Shown here piece after piece: positions 54,709-63,700 of a stretch of DNA of 64,000 bases (position 1 is the first letter of the stretch; each line of letters starts with the position of its first letter). Under the pieces are notes generated by a model. It saw nothing but the letters and a program-made list of their open reading frames with translations. It ran no database searches and was not told the origin of the DNA. The stretch is from the NCBI GenBank assembly GCA_900473045.1, contig UCKS01000014.1, positions 39,192-103,191 on the forward strand, in the 5' to 3' direction. This DNA is from Hyphomicrobiales bacterium (GTDB taxonomy: Bacteria > Pseudomonadota > Alphaproteobacteria > Rhizobiales > Rhizobiaceae). The translations under genes and the position numbers were made by a program.

Positions 54709-55318
54709 AGCAAGGAAGCCCGGCCGGGCTGCCGAACAAAATCCGATGATCTATGATCTCGACTGGGATGAGGACGAACGACTGGAGGAATGGCGCGGCG
54801 TGCTGCGGCAGGCCGAAAACTTGCCGGCGGTGCTGCAGGCGATCGTCGCCCTCGATGCCTGGAACGAGCTGTCCGTCCTTCAGCATGCGCCCTGGCTCGG
54901 CCGGCTATTTGCGGCCTCCATCCTGCGGCAGGCCGGCGTCACCACCGGTGCCCATCTGGTCGCTGTCAATCTCGGACTGAAAACCATTCCCGTTGATCGC
55001 CGCCGCCATCGTGATCGGGAAACGCGGCTATTGGCGATCGCCCACGGGCTGATCGCGGCCGCCGAGATCGGGCTGAAAGAGCATGACCGGCTGACGCTGG
55101 CGAAAACGATGATGGAGCGGAAGCTGGAGGGGCGTCGGACGTCGTCAAAGCTGCCGGAACTGGTCGAGTTGGTGATGGCGAAGCCACTGGTGTCCGCCGG
55201 CATGGTTGTGAAGACGCTCGGGGTGACGCCGCAGGCGGCGCGGCGGATTGTTTTGGAACTGGGCTTGCGCGAGATGACCGGGCGGGGGAGGTTTCGGGCC
55301 TGGGGGATTATCTGATCG
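54709..55318 (+). pseudogene. truncated second copy of the DUF1612 gene
   Basis: From about 54709 the DNA matches the C-terminal half of the DUF1612 gene (from 34745), and the 189 residues read from ATG 54746 to the stop at 55315 differ from the other copy at about 14 positions (roughly 93% identity by eye); the last 20 residues ([12 protein letters not shown] end) are the same. The N-terminal 175 or so residues are missing and replaced by the repeat-rich junction. It is open and could make a C-terminal fragment, but no ribosome site is clear. Best read as a truncated duplicate marking the right edge of an insertion. Confidence 0.75.
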
Positions 55319-55584
55319 CAATAATGTTGGCAGAGAGTAGGGGGGAATACTGACTACAAAATTGTCCGCTCCCTCCGGTTTGGACGCTCAAATCGCCTGC
55401 TGAATGGTGCTTACAAAAGACTTCTCAAAAGGGACAGGTCGACACTTGCATGTGGATCAAATATTCTCAGGTTTGATAAGACCACGTCCAACTCGAACAG
55501 CGGCTCGAGGTTTGCACGTATTTTCCTCTATTACATCAGCAGACCTGTCGCTAACGGAGAGGCAGCCCCTCGCCGCGGTCGCAG

Positions 55585-56697
55585 TCAAACTTCCTGCGAC
55601 GCCTCAAAATCGACGAACGCGCCTGCAAAGAAAAGGTGACGCTTGGCCGGCCCTCTGTTGGTCTTTGGAAGACCGGCGATTGTCGCGTGCGATCGTTTGA
55701 GCAGCGCGATCAGGAAGAGGTCGCAGCTCTCGACCACCAGCTTTGGACGGAGCTGCTGCGTAGCTTTCAGGTGCCTCACGAATGCCGGCATGGTCTTTTT
55801 GACGGTGTCCTGCAGCAGGGCAGGAGACAGGAATTGGAAGAGCTCTTGGGGCTGCGTGAGCTTCAGCGCCTCAACCGTGTCCCAGAGAGCATCGGCATTG
55901 AGGCGATAATTGATGGTCTTTCCGGATACAGTTGGCCCGAAATGATCTTCGAGTGCTTCGGTCAGCGCCCTAACATCCTTGATCCGGCCTTTACTGAGGA
56001 TTTCCTGCTGACGCTGCGCTTCTACACGACGCGCATTCGCATTGATCAAGCTGGATATGATGTGATCGCCTGATTCCGTCAGCAGCCCAAGGGAGTCCAG
56101 CATCAGGACTTCGTCATCGCTCAGGGATCGGCTGTCGCCCTTGTAGCGCATGTCGTGCTCGATTTCGTTCCAAACATGTGCAAGCATACTGGTAATCTGG
56201 ATTTCGCAGTGAACGCCCCTCAGGTTTAGAAAGCCTTCGGTCAGATGTTCTGGCCGAAGACAGACCTGCATATGGGTCGCTCGATAGAAGTTGGACTTGT
56301 CGTGCTTAACGCGCGCACTTTCTTCCTTTCGCTCGGTATCGAAGTCGGTCTTGCCAACGGGATTGGCAAAGATCTCTTTGACAAGTTTGTAGACCAACTC
56401 ACGGTCATGCTCGGTATAGGTCATCACACGAACGCCCGCCAGGTCGCCGACGCAGTTGAAGACGTCACTCCTCGCCTTGAAAAGCGCGGCCTTTTTCTTC
56501 TCGTGCGACCATTTGGTTAGCTTTCCACGAAGACTGGCTACGCTTTTCGCACGGCCGGCGACTCTCGCCATGACATTTCTCTTCTTCAACTCCCCTTCCA
56601 GCAAGGCGACGACAAAAAGGTAGAGCTTTGTCAGGCGGTCGTGTGAATTCGAGTATTCCTCGCAGCATTCCGTCACCATTTTTGTGTCGAGCGGCAC
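55585..56697 (-). CDS. RelA/SpoT-domain protein (ppGpp-synthetase fold)
   Basis: 370 residues. The synthetase-type nucleotidyltransferase core spans about 40-190: RAKSVASLRGK at 49-59 (the Arg-x-Lys-Ser motif), GDLAGVRVMTY at 84-94, FYRATHMQVCL at 138-147 and CEIQITSMLAHVWNEIEHDMRYK in 164-186, all matching (p)ppGpp synthetases. No HD hydrolase domain is present, so it is a single-domain small-alarmone-synthetase type enzyme with a C-terminal helical extension of about 180 residues. Such proteins occur as stand-alone enzymes, as toxins (toxSAS) and in phage-defence islands. It is divergent from dpdF with a 636-bp gap. No obvious antitoxin gene is adjacent. Confidence 0.88.
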   Translation of the reverse strand: MPLDTKMVTECCEEYSNSHDRLTKLYLFVVALLEGELKKRNVMARVAGRAKSVASLRGKLTKWSHEKKKAALFKARSDVFNCVGDLAGVRVMTYTEHDRELVYKLVKEIFANPVGKTDFDTERKEESARVKHDKSNFYRATHMQVCLRPEHLTEGFLNLRGVHCEIQITSMLAHVWNEIEHDMRYKGDSRSLSDDEVLMLDSLGLLTESGDHIISSLINANARRVEAQRQQEILSKGRIKDVRALTEALEDHFGPTVSGKTINYRLNADALWDTVEALKLTQPQELFQFLSPALLQDTVKKTMPAFVRHLKATQQLRPKLVVESCDLFLIALLKRSHATIAGLPKTNRGPAKRHLFFAGAFVDFEASQEV

Positions 56698-57333
56698 AAC
56701 CAGTTTCCTCCAAGCTTGATTTTTCCGGTTGTAAACCGCCGGACTTAACAGACGATGATTTCGTGCCTCCCCGCAGCGATAGGAAATGAAAAACTAGAAC
56801 GCGGATGCTGGGAAGATCCGGGTGCCCTTCGGAAACCCAGCAAGCGGACCCGAAAGACGACGCCAAGCCGTTGCAGCGGGCATTGACTTTGCCCGCTGCA
56901 ACGTTTGTATCGTGGGCGTTAAATCGAAATTCGGCTCGGTTATCTTGTGTATAGAGCTCGGTCCGGCATCTGACTCGCGCAATGATCGCATTCGAAATTC
57001 CCTCCTTGGAGAAAACGAAGATAGGCACTGGTTCGCAAAAAGGTCCACGAGCCGAGACGCCTGCAGCCGAAACAGCGGTCCACGGCAGGTTGCGTCGTGT
57101 CCTTCTCGTCGGGTGGTTGTTCCGGGGCGCACGGGAGTTCGACATCGGTATCGTGACCGCAACGGCTTCGCGCAACTGCCGATCGGCCTTACCCCGGCGC
57201 GGGGTATGCGTTTTGTAATTGGAACACCAGCATTGATACCAGACTGCAGCAGATGTGTCGGCCGATTTCATAACGTTATTTGCCAAGAAGAAACGTGACG
57301 GCGCAAAGTTCGTCATGCTAGATCTACAACTCT
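56698..57333. other. rel-dpdF intergenic region
   Basis: 636 bp between divergent genes. Frames of 122-158 codons exist on both strands here but none reads like a recognisable protein. The only clear structure is a long hairpin at 56869-56903. Confidence 0.45.
56869..56903. repeat. long perfect hairpin (14-bp arms, 7-nt loop)
   Basis: CGTTGCAGCGGGCA and its exact reverse complement flank a 7-nt loop. It is very GC-rich and followed by TTTGT on the plus strand. It could be an intrinsic terminator, an operator, or a recombination site marking the island edge. Confidence 0.45.
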
Positions 57334-59850
57334 ATGGGGCAGGTCTTGAACGATTCGACGGAGGTTAGCGACGATTGGCTCGGCCAGTCGCGCGATGTCT
57401 GTCGCGCGCGGATGTTGCGTTCGCACGGCGCTGATCGGATGGCCTTGCTGCGCAGCTACATACGGCTGAATGATGGTCGAATTAGTCTTGGGGACGTAGG
57501 TTTAGACCTCTCCAGCGAGGAACTCGCGACGGCAAGCCGTTTCGGGATCCAGGTTGCCAATGGAACGGCCAGGCTTACCGTTGAAGAGTGGAAGGACAGT
57601 TGCGGGACCTTCCGACCGCTCATTGACCTAGACTCCCACCTGCGTCGCATTGACGAAAGCTGCCCTGCGGACGCCGTTCTTCTACGACACACAACCCATT
57701 CGGGGTATCGTTCAAGCACTCAGAAATCAGCTGTGCGGGCGATGCTTACCATGCCAGACGCAAGCAGTCTGATGGTCTGCATGCCAACCGGCGCTGGAAA
57801 AAGCCTCCTTTTCCAATTGGCTGCTCTCGTGGAGCGGGCGGCAGATCCAGGTGCCTGCGTTCTCGTTATCACCCCGACCATTTCGCTCGCCCTTGATCAC
57901 CAGCGCACCTTGCACGGGATTCCGGGGCTGGAGAATGCTCGCGCACTTGTCGGCGTATCAACCGCGGCCGAGAGAAACGCTCGCCTTGAGACGTTGAACG
58001 CTCTCCGTCGAGGCGAAGTCCCCGTCCTCTTCCTGTCGCCAGAACTCGCGCTCGGTGACGCTCGCGCTGATCTTCTTGATGCCGCTGCCTCAGGCGATGA
58101 AAAATTGTCGCGGCTTGCAGGCCGGATCACGTCCGTCTTTATTGACGAAGCTCATATCGTCGAGAGCTGGGGCCGAACGTTCCGGCCGGACTTTCAGCGA
58201 CTTCCGTCTCTTTTTTCTGATCTCAGGCGCAGGCAACCGAAACTGAAGACCGTTCTGCTTTCGGCAACGCTTCCGCCGGCCGCTCGAAAGGTCCTCCAAC
58301 AGGCTTATGCGAGCGCCGGCGAGTGGCTGGAGATCGACGCGCGTGTGCCGCGCCGTGAGTTCGACATCGCGATCAAGTCTTTTCCCGACAATGAAACGCG
58401 CCACCACGACCTTGACTGGCTCATCGATCGCGCTCCCCGCCCGCTGATCGTCTATACCACGCTTGCAAGTCGCCGTTCTCTCGACGAGGAACGAGGAAAG
58501 GAAGAGCTTTCCGCCGTCGAGATATTCGACCGTCAAAAGAGCCGTGGGTTCAATCGAATAGCAATCTTTACTGGCGAAACCGGCACCGCTGAGCGCAAAG
58601 CGATCGTCGATGGTTGGGCGGCGGGTCACATCGATTTTGTCGTAGCAACATCCGCCTTCGGGATGGGTGTTGACAAGAACGACGTCCGAACCGTCATCCA
58701 CGCTTGTTTGCCCGACGGTCCATCGAGGTACTATCAGGAGATTGGCCGTGCGGCGCGTGACGGCAGACAGGGGTTGGCGATAGCCCTTTTCACAGATACC
58801 GCAGAGGAGGGCCAAGACGACGTTCAATCGGCGATTTCGATTGCGTCGGGTTCGTGGCTTACGCGCGCGAAAGCTGAGCCTCGCTGGAAAAGCCTTTATG
58901 AGAACAGGCTCCAAGGCATATGGCAGGGGAGCACTTTCATGCTTACCGCCGACCTCAATGCCCTTCCGGAGAAATTGCGTGGTCGGCGCTCCTCGGATTA
59001 CAATCGCAGTTGGAACATGAGCCTGCTTAACCTTCTCCAGCGCGCCGGAATGATCCGCATCGCGTCATGTGATGCGAAGGAGCAGAAGGAAACCTGGGAG
59101 ATCGAGGTTACGGACGAGCGCTTACTTGCAGAAGATATCGCTTCTGTCTGGGACGAAGTGTTCGACCTGCGTTCTTGGGAACAAAAACAGTCGGCAAGGG
59201 AGGTTCGGAAGTTTGCGCGCATCATGCAAGATCCGGGAAAGGCGTGTGTCCTTCGAAGCGTGTTCGCGTCCATCCAGCACGCTGAGGCCGAATACATAGA
59301 GGAATGTGGACGTTGCCCAGCATGTCGCCGACGCGGCATCAAACCGATCGTTGTGCGCGAAGGGCGCGGGTTTGAGGCGAGTTGGGCTACCGAAAACAGT
59401 TCTGCACATTTGTTGCCTGCCGGCATCACGATCGTGGCGCCCGATGATCCCAACATGGATCACGGTCTCGGCGAAATTGCTCAACGACTCGCACACTTTG
59501 GCGTCGAACAGTTCATCGTTGCGAGCGATCTCGCTGACAGATTTGCAGAAGCTCTCATCCCGACGACAGCGCAATTCGGGTTCGTCCTCGATCATGACAG
59601 CGTTCTCGGTGTGCGTCCCGTGGCTGTCGCACGTGTTCCAACAGCCTTAGTCATAAGGCCCCATGACAAAGCGATCGAAGGGCTTCTCAACACTGTCCTG
59701 TCTTGGATAGAAAATGGGAATATGAACCAGCTACTGTTGATCGTCGAACCGCATACCGAGTTTCTGGGCCGTCGGGTGGATCAGGTGATGTCGCGTCGGG
59801 CTCCCTATGACATTTCTTTTTTTGACGTTTTGGAAGGCGAATTCCAATGA
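57334..59850 (+). CDS. dpdF: DpdF, RecQ-like helicase of the Dpd 7-deazaguanine DNA system
   Basis: 838 residues. After about 120 N-terminal residues comes a RecQ-type superfamily-2 helicase: Walker A CMPTGAGKSLLFQL (about 149-160), DEAH box FIDEAHIVESWG (about 268-279), LLSATLPP, ATSAFGMGVDKNDVRTVIH and motif VI YYQEIGRAARDG (about 466-477). A cysteine cluster (CGRCPACRRRG near 655) is followed by a C-terminal domain not found in housekeeping RecQ. Size, C-terminal extension and the following dpdG and dpdH identify it as DpdF, a restriction-side component of the Dpd island that discriminates DNA lacking 7-deazaguanine. No strong ribosome site precedes the ATG at 57334, so the start is uncertain. 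It overlaps dpdG by ATGA. Confidence 0.8.
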   Translation: MGQVLNDSTEVSDDWLGQSRDVCRARMLRSHGADRMALLRSYIRLNDGRISLGDVGLDLSSEELATASRFGIQVANGTARLTVEEWKDSCGTFRPLIDLDSHLRRIDESCPADAVLLRHTTHSGYRSSTQKSAVRAMLTMPDASSLMVCMPTGAGKSLLFQLAALVERAADPGACVLVITPTISLALDHQRTLHGIPGLENARALVGVSTAAERNARLETLNALRRGEVPVLFLSPELALGDARADLLDAAASGDEKLSRLAGRITSVFIDEAHIVESWGRTFRPDFQRLPSLFSDLRRRQPKLKTVLLSATLPPAARKVLQQAYASAGEWLEIDARVPRREFDIAIKSFPDNETRHHDLDWLIDRAPRPLIVYTTLASRRSLDEERGKEELSAVEIFDRQKSRGFNRIAIFTGETGTAERKAIVDGWAAGHIDFVVATSAFGMGVDKNDVRTVIHACLPDGPSRYYQEIGRAARDGRQGLAIALFTDTAEEGQDDVQSAISIASGSWLTRAKAEPRWKSLYENRLQGIWQGSTFMLTADLNALPEKLRGRRSSDYNRSWNMSLLNLLQRAGMIRIASCDAKEQKETWEIEVTDERLLAEDIASVWDEVFDLRSWEQKQSAREVRKFARIMQDPGKACVLRSVFASIQHAEAEYIEECGRCPACRRRGIKPIVVREGRGFEASWATENSSAHLLPAGITIVAPDDPNMDHGLGEIAQRLAHFGVEQFIVASDLADRFAEALIPTTAQFGFVLDHDSVLGVRPVAVARVPTALVIRPHDKAIEGLLNTVLSWIENGNMNQLLLIVEPHTEFLGRRVDQVMSRRAPYDISFFDVLEGEFQ

Positions 59851-60743
59851 GCATTCTCTCGAGCACCCAAGGGACTCCTGAGCGGGTCTGGTCTTTGGTG
59901 TCGATCATCGCGGCAGGCGAAGGCGAACTCGAGCGATCTGAGGCATCAGATTGGCTCAATCCCGGCTACATGAAGGATCAACAGAAGATCGTCGAAAAAG
60001 GCGAGGCGTTTGGCCAGGTGTTGGGTGCTGCGACTGCGCTCGGCGCTGTGCAAGCTGAGGGCAAGCTTCTCCGACTTCATCCGACCTGTCCTACCACCGA
60101 CATCGCGGCTTTTGCAGACTGGTGCCATGAACAACTATGCTCGCTCGCGAGCGACCAGAAAGATGCCGTGATCCTTGAGACCTATGCCTGGGTCGCGTCG
60201 CGCTCCCTTGAATTGAGGGAGACACGTTGGTTCGGTGCGATGTCGCGTGATGAATTTGCCGACGCTGCCGCTCGAGCCCTGCCGGATGGAAAGGATGACG
60301 ACGGTGACCGCCGCATTAACACATCGAAGTTGGCGAGTTGGCGCAGATGGCTCAGATTTTTCGGCCTGATGGAAGAGCTGCCGCTGCCGGTGGCCAGGTC
60401 CCAACCTTCGTCGACACTCAGGCTGGCCAAGGAAATTTCAAGAAGCTCTCTTCCACGCGAGACCGTCATTCCTGCGGACGACTTCCTCGCGGCCTTCAGG
60501 ACCACTATGCCTTATCTTGATGGGGGACAAATGTTTGCTGAGTATATGCGGCGCCAAGGCATCAACGCTGCTCCCAAGACCCTTTCCCCTATTCTCAGTT
60601 CGGCCTTACGTGATCTTCACGATGCCGGCACGATTGAGCTGAAAACTTTGGGTGACCTTTCCTCTTACGTCCGAATGACAGGCGATTCCAAGCATGGTGT
60701 CAGCGATTTCTATGCTGTCGAGATACGCGGAGCGCTCCAATAA
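59847..60743 (+). CDS. dpdG: DpdG, protein of the Dpd 7-deazaguanine DNA system
   Basis: 298 residues, without a recognised catalytic motif. The protein is mostly helical with winged-helix-like segments (LASWRRWLRFFGLMEELPLP; LRDLHDAGTIELKTLGDLSSYVRMTGDSKHGVSDFYAVEI at the C-terminus). Its start lies in an ATGA overlap with dpdF and its stop in a TAATG overlap with dpdH, so the three are one translationally coupled operon. The call rests on size and position between DpdF- and DpdH-like genes; on sequence alone it would be hypothetical. Confidence 0.7.
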   Translation: MSILSSTQGTPERVWSLVSIIAAGEGELERSEASDWLNPGYMKDQQKIVEKGEAFGQVLGAATALGAVQAEGKLLRLHPTCPTTDIAAFADWCHEQLCSLASDQKDAVILETYAWVASRSLELRETRWFGAMSRDEFADAAARALPDGKDDDGDRRINTSKLASWRRWLRFFGLMEELPLPVARSQPSSTLRLAKEISRSSLPRETVIPADDFLAAFRTTMPYLDGGQMFAEYMRRQGINAAPKTLSPILSSALRDLHDAGTIELKTLGDLSSYVRMTGDSKHGVSDFYAVEIRGALQ

Positions 60744-63700
60744 TGACGGTCCCTTCGAAAGCCTGCTGGCGTTCTGACGAAGTCGCCCGAATTGTCGCCA
60801 ACGAGGCCCTCGAACATCAAGAGGCGATCTTTTTGGCAACCCATAGTCCCATAAGGGGCTTTGAGGTGACAGGCAGCCACCAGAACGAGATAGCATCTCC
60901 AGATGAGCAGGCCGTCCTCGAAACGCTTTCAGACCGGGATCGAAACCATGCTTTTTGCGTGGTTCAGGGAGAAGCTGGGTCGGGAAAGTCGCATCTCATC
61001 CGCTGGCTCGCGGTCAACTGGCCGTATGAAGACGACCTGACGCTTCTGCTTCAGCGAGCGGACGGCAGCCTTGAAGGTGCACTAAGACAGTTGCGGCAAC
61101 GACTTCCCGACGAGTTCAAGGCGCTGTTTGATCGTCTGGGACGGCGTCAGCGCGCCACAGAAGACGGGCGTGCCAAGAGCTTTCTCAGCAACCTCGCCAA
61201 CGCGCTGCGCCCAAATTACTACGAGAAGGCTCCCGAGGATGTCGCTTGGTGCGCCGAGTATTTGCCGGGAGCCCTGATCGACAATCTAACAGTGAAGGAA
61301 GAGTGGGAGGGGCCCGCGCGGATCCTTCGGCTACTTGACGGAAAAGGCGCGGATGGAGAGGACGAGCGGAATTCGCAGTCAGCAGTTTTCAACCTCTTTG
61401 ACATGGTCACTCTTGCTGCGGCGGCAAGAAATGTCAGCGGTTCCGGCGTTAGGGGTGGCACGGAGCGCCTTACAACCAAAATCCGCGACGAGGCGGACAT
61501 CATTGAGGACTATCGGCTTCAGGGCTGGGACGATCCAGACGAATTGGAAGGTAAGATCAAAAAGGAGGTGCCCGCCAGCATCGCTCTGATGGAGGCCCTC
61601 AACCGCCGGCGCAATGACGCGATCCAGCATCTCCTTGGTGTTTCCGCAGAAGGGTTGAAAGATCTGTTTCGGGAGGTTCGGACTGCGCTTGCAAGCCGCG
61701 GTCAACGGCTGGTTCTTCTCCTTGAGGACATCACAAGCTGGGAAGGGATCGATAATAGCCTGATCGACGTGCTTGTGACGAACGCCGATACGCGCGCCAA
61801 CGAAGGGGATTCCGATCTTTGTCCTCTGATCTCCGTCGTCGGCGTCACCCCGGCATATCGAAACAAGCTGCCGGCTAACTATCGTGGGCGCATCACCCAT
61901 GAGCTGAAACTTGGTTCATCTCGCCACGAAGGTGAGCTGCAGGATGTCGCCGCTCTGCGCGAGGAAAACGCCCGCCTCGAATTCGTTACACGTTACCTCA
62001 ATGCAGTCCGCGCCGGCTCGGGGGCGTTGTCGGACTGGCGCGAACTCAGACGTGGCAGCCTCCACGCGGACCTCCCCAACCCTTGCACGCATTGTGAGTT
62101 CCGTGAGGGTTGTCACGCAACCTTCGGCGCACAAGACGACGTCGGATTGTTTCCATTCACGGCAAGGTCACTTGGAAATCTGTTTGCCGCATTGAATGAC
62201 AGAGACAATGGTCTGACCTGGAGAACGCCAAGAGGGATGCTGCAAGCGGTGGTGACGCCAGTCCTCACGCAGGCAGACGCGATCCAACTGGGGCAGTTTC
62301 CGACCCGGTTGCTAGACAGTCGGGCGCTTCTGCCAGAAAGCCGGAACCTGTCGCCGCTTGCGGAAACTATGCTGACCACCCGGCTGTCGGGAACTGGCGT
62401 AGACAGGACGCAGATGTCCCGGCTTATCGCCTACTGGGGTGACCGAAACCGGCCAGTGACGACAAGTCTCGACGCCGACGAAATGGCTTTTGCCGGCATC
62501 TCGCAGAAAATATATGAAGCGTTTGGGTTGCCTTGGCTCGGCGACGACACGGCAGAGATCCAGGTCGAAAACGCCACTCCGGCGCTGCCTCTTGACGAAG
62601 AGCCGCCGGCCGCCCCACTCGAAACCAGCGGTGGAGAAGTCAAACGTGAGTGGATGCCACGCGCTCAGCCACTGAAGACAAGAACGACTCCGACTCCGCC
62701 AGCCCGTGGTCCGGTCGTCAACAAGACCGATCTCCAGCGGATGCGTGATCAACTCCAACTGTGGAGAGAAAAAGGGGTCCTTGAGGACCTATCGGGCTGG
62801 AACCGCGTGCTTCATCGGCTTGTTCACGCTGTCGACCCGAGCAGTGTGGGGCTTGACCAGCACACGTTTGAAAAGCTGTTTACTGATGCACAGGTTAAGC
62901 TTGAGGGAACTGGGTCGAGCCGGCGACAGTCCTTCTGGATACCCAAGGATGAGTGGGTATTAAACGGTCTCGACGCATTCCAGACCCTCTCCCTGGAGAA
63001 ATCCCTCACTCTGTCGGAAACGGAATACTACCGGCGATCCCTGGCAACCATGCTGCGGCGCCTTGCGCCAGCGATGGGTGACTACGCGAACTTGCGCCTC
63101 GGCTTTTCTTCAGAACGTGAACGATGGGAGCCGTCTGTATCCTGTGCCCAAATCCTCCTGGCTCGGGCATGGCTGCGTGGCACGACGACCCCAGATCTGC
63201 CGCTTCCTATCCAGTTCCGGGCGATCCTCTCCGATGAAGATGGTCCGGAAAGCGACCCGCAATCCCGCACGACCAATTGGCAGGGATTCCTCAGCAAAAC
63301 CCACCCCCACAATAAAATGCTGCGTGGCGCTCTTCGCGAAATGCTCTCGCTCCCACAGGGCGAGTCGAGGGCATTTGGCCTGGCCGATCTTTCGAAGGTT
63401 GCCCCGCATCTGACTTTGTTTCGCGCGACTCTGCGGTTTTCTCCTTTGCCCAAGGAGACTGACTCAGGCATCCCGCTGTTTGAGACAATGAAGGAGATCA
63501 TCGACAGCGTCGGAGGGTCATTGCAACCTTTGCTTCGATACGAGCGTGAGCGGCTCGACAATCAAGTTGAAAGCCTGGAAAGCCTGCGTCGCGGATACGG
63601 AGTTCGTGCCCATATCGAACGGTTGGAAAAGGTGATTGATGCGGTCGCGACGCATGTACCGGGCGCAAGTCCGGATGCCGTGAAGAGATGGAAAGCCCAG

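Noticed and set aside
56822..57298. 158-codon plus-strand frame upstream of dpdF (and a longer minus-strand frame)
   Set aside because: Covers the hairpin, has no ribosome site and does not read like a conserved protein on either strand.
57334..59850. Housekeeping RecQ
   Set aside because: Much longer than RecQ, lacks the RQC/HRDC arrangement, carries an extra C-terminal domain and is coupled to dpdG and dpdH-like genes.
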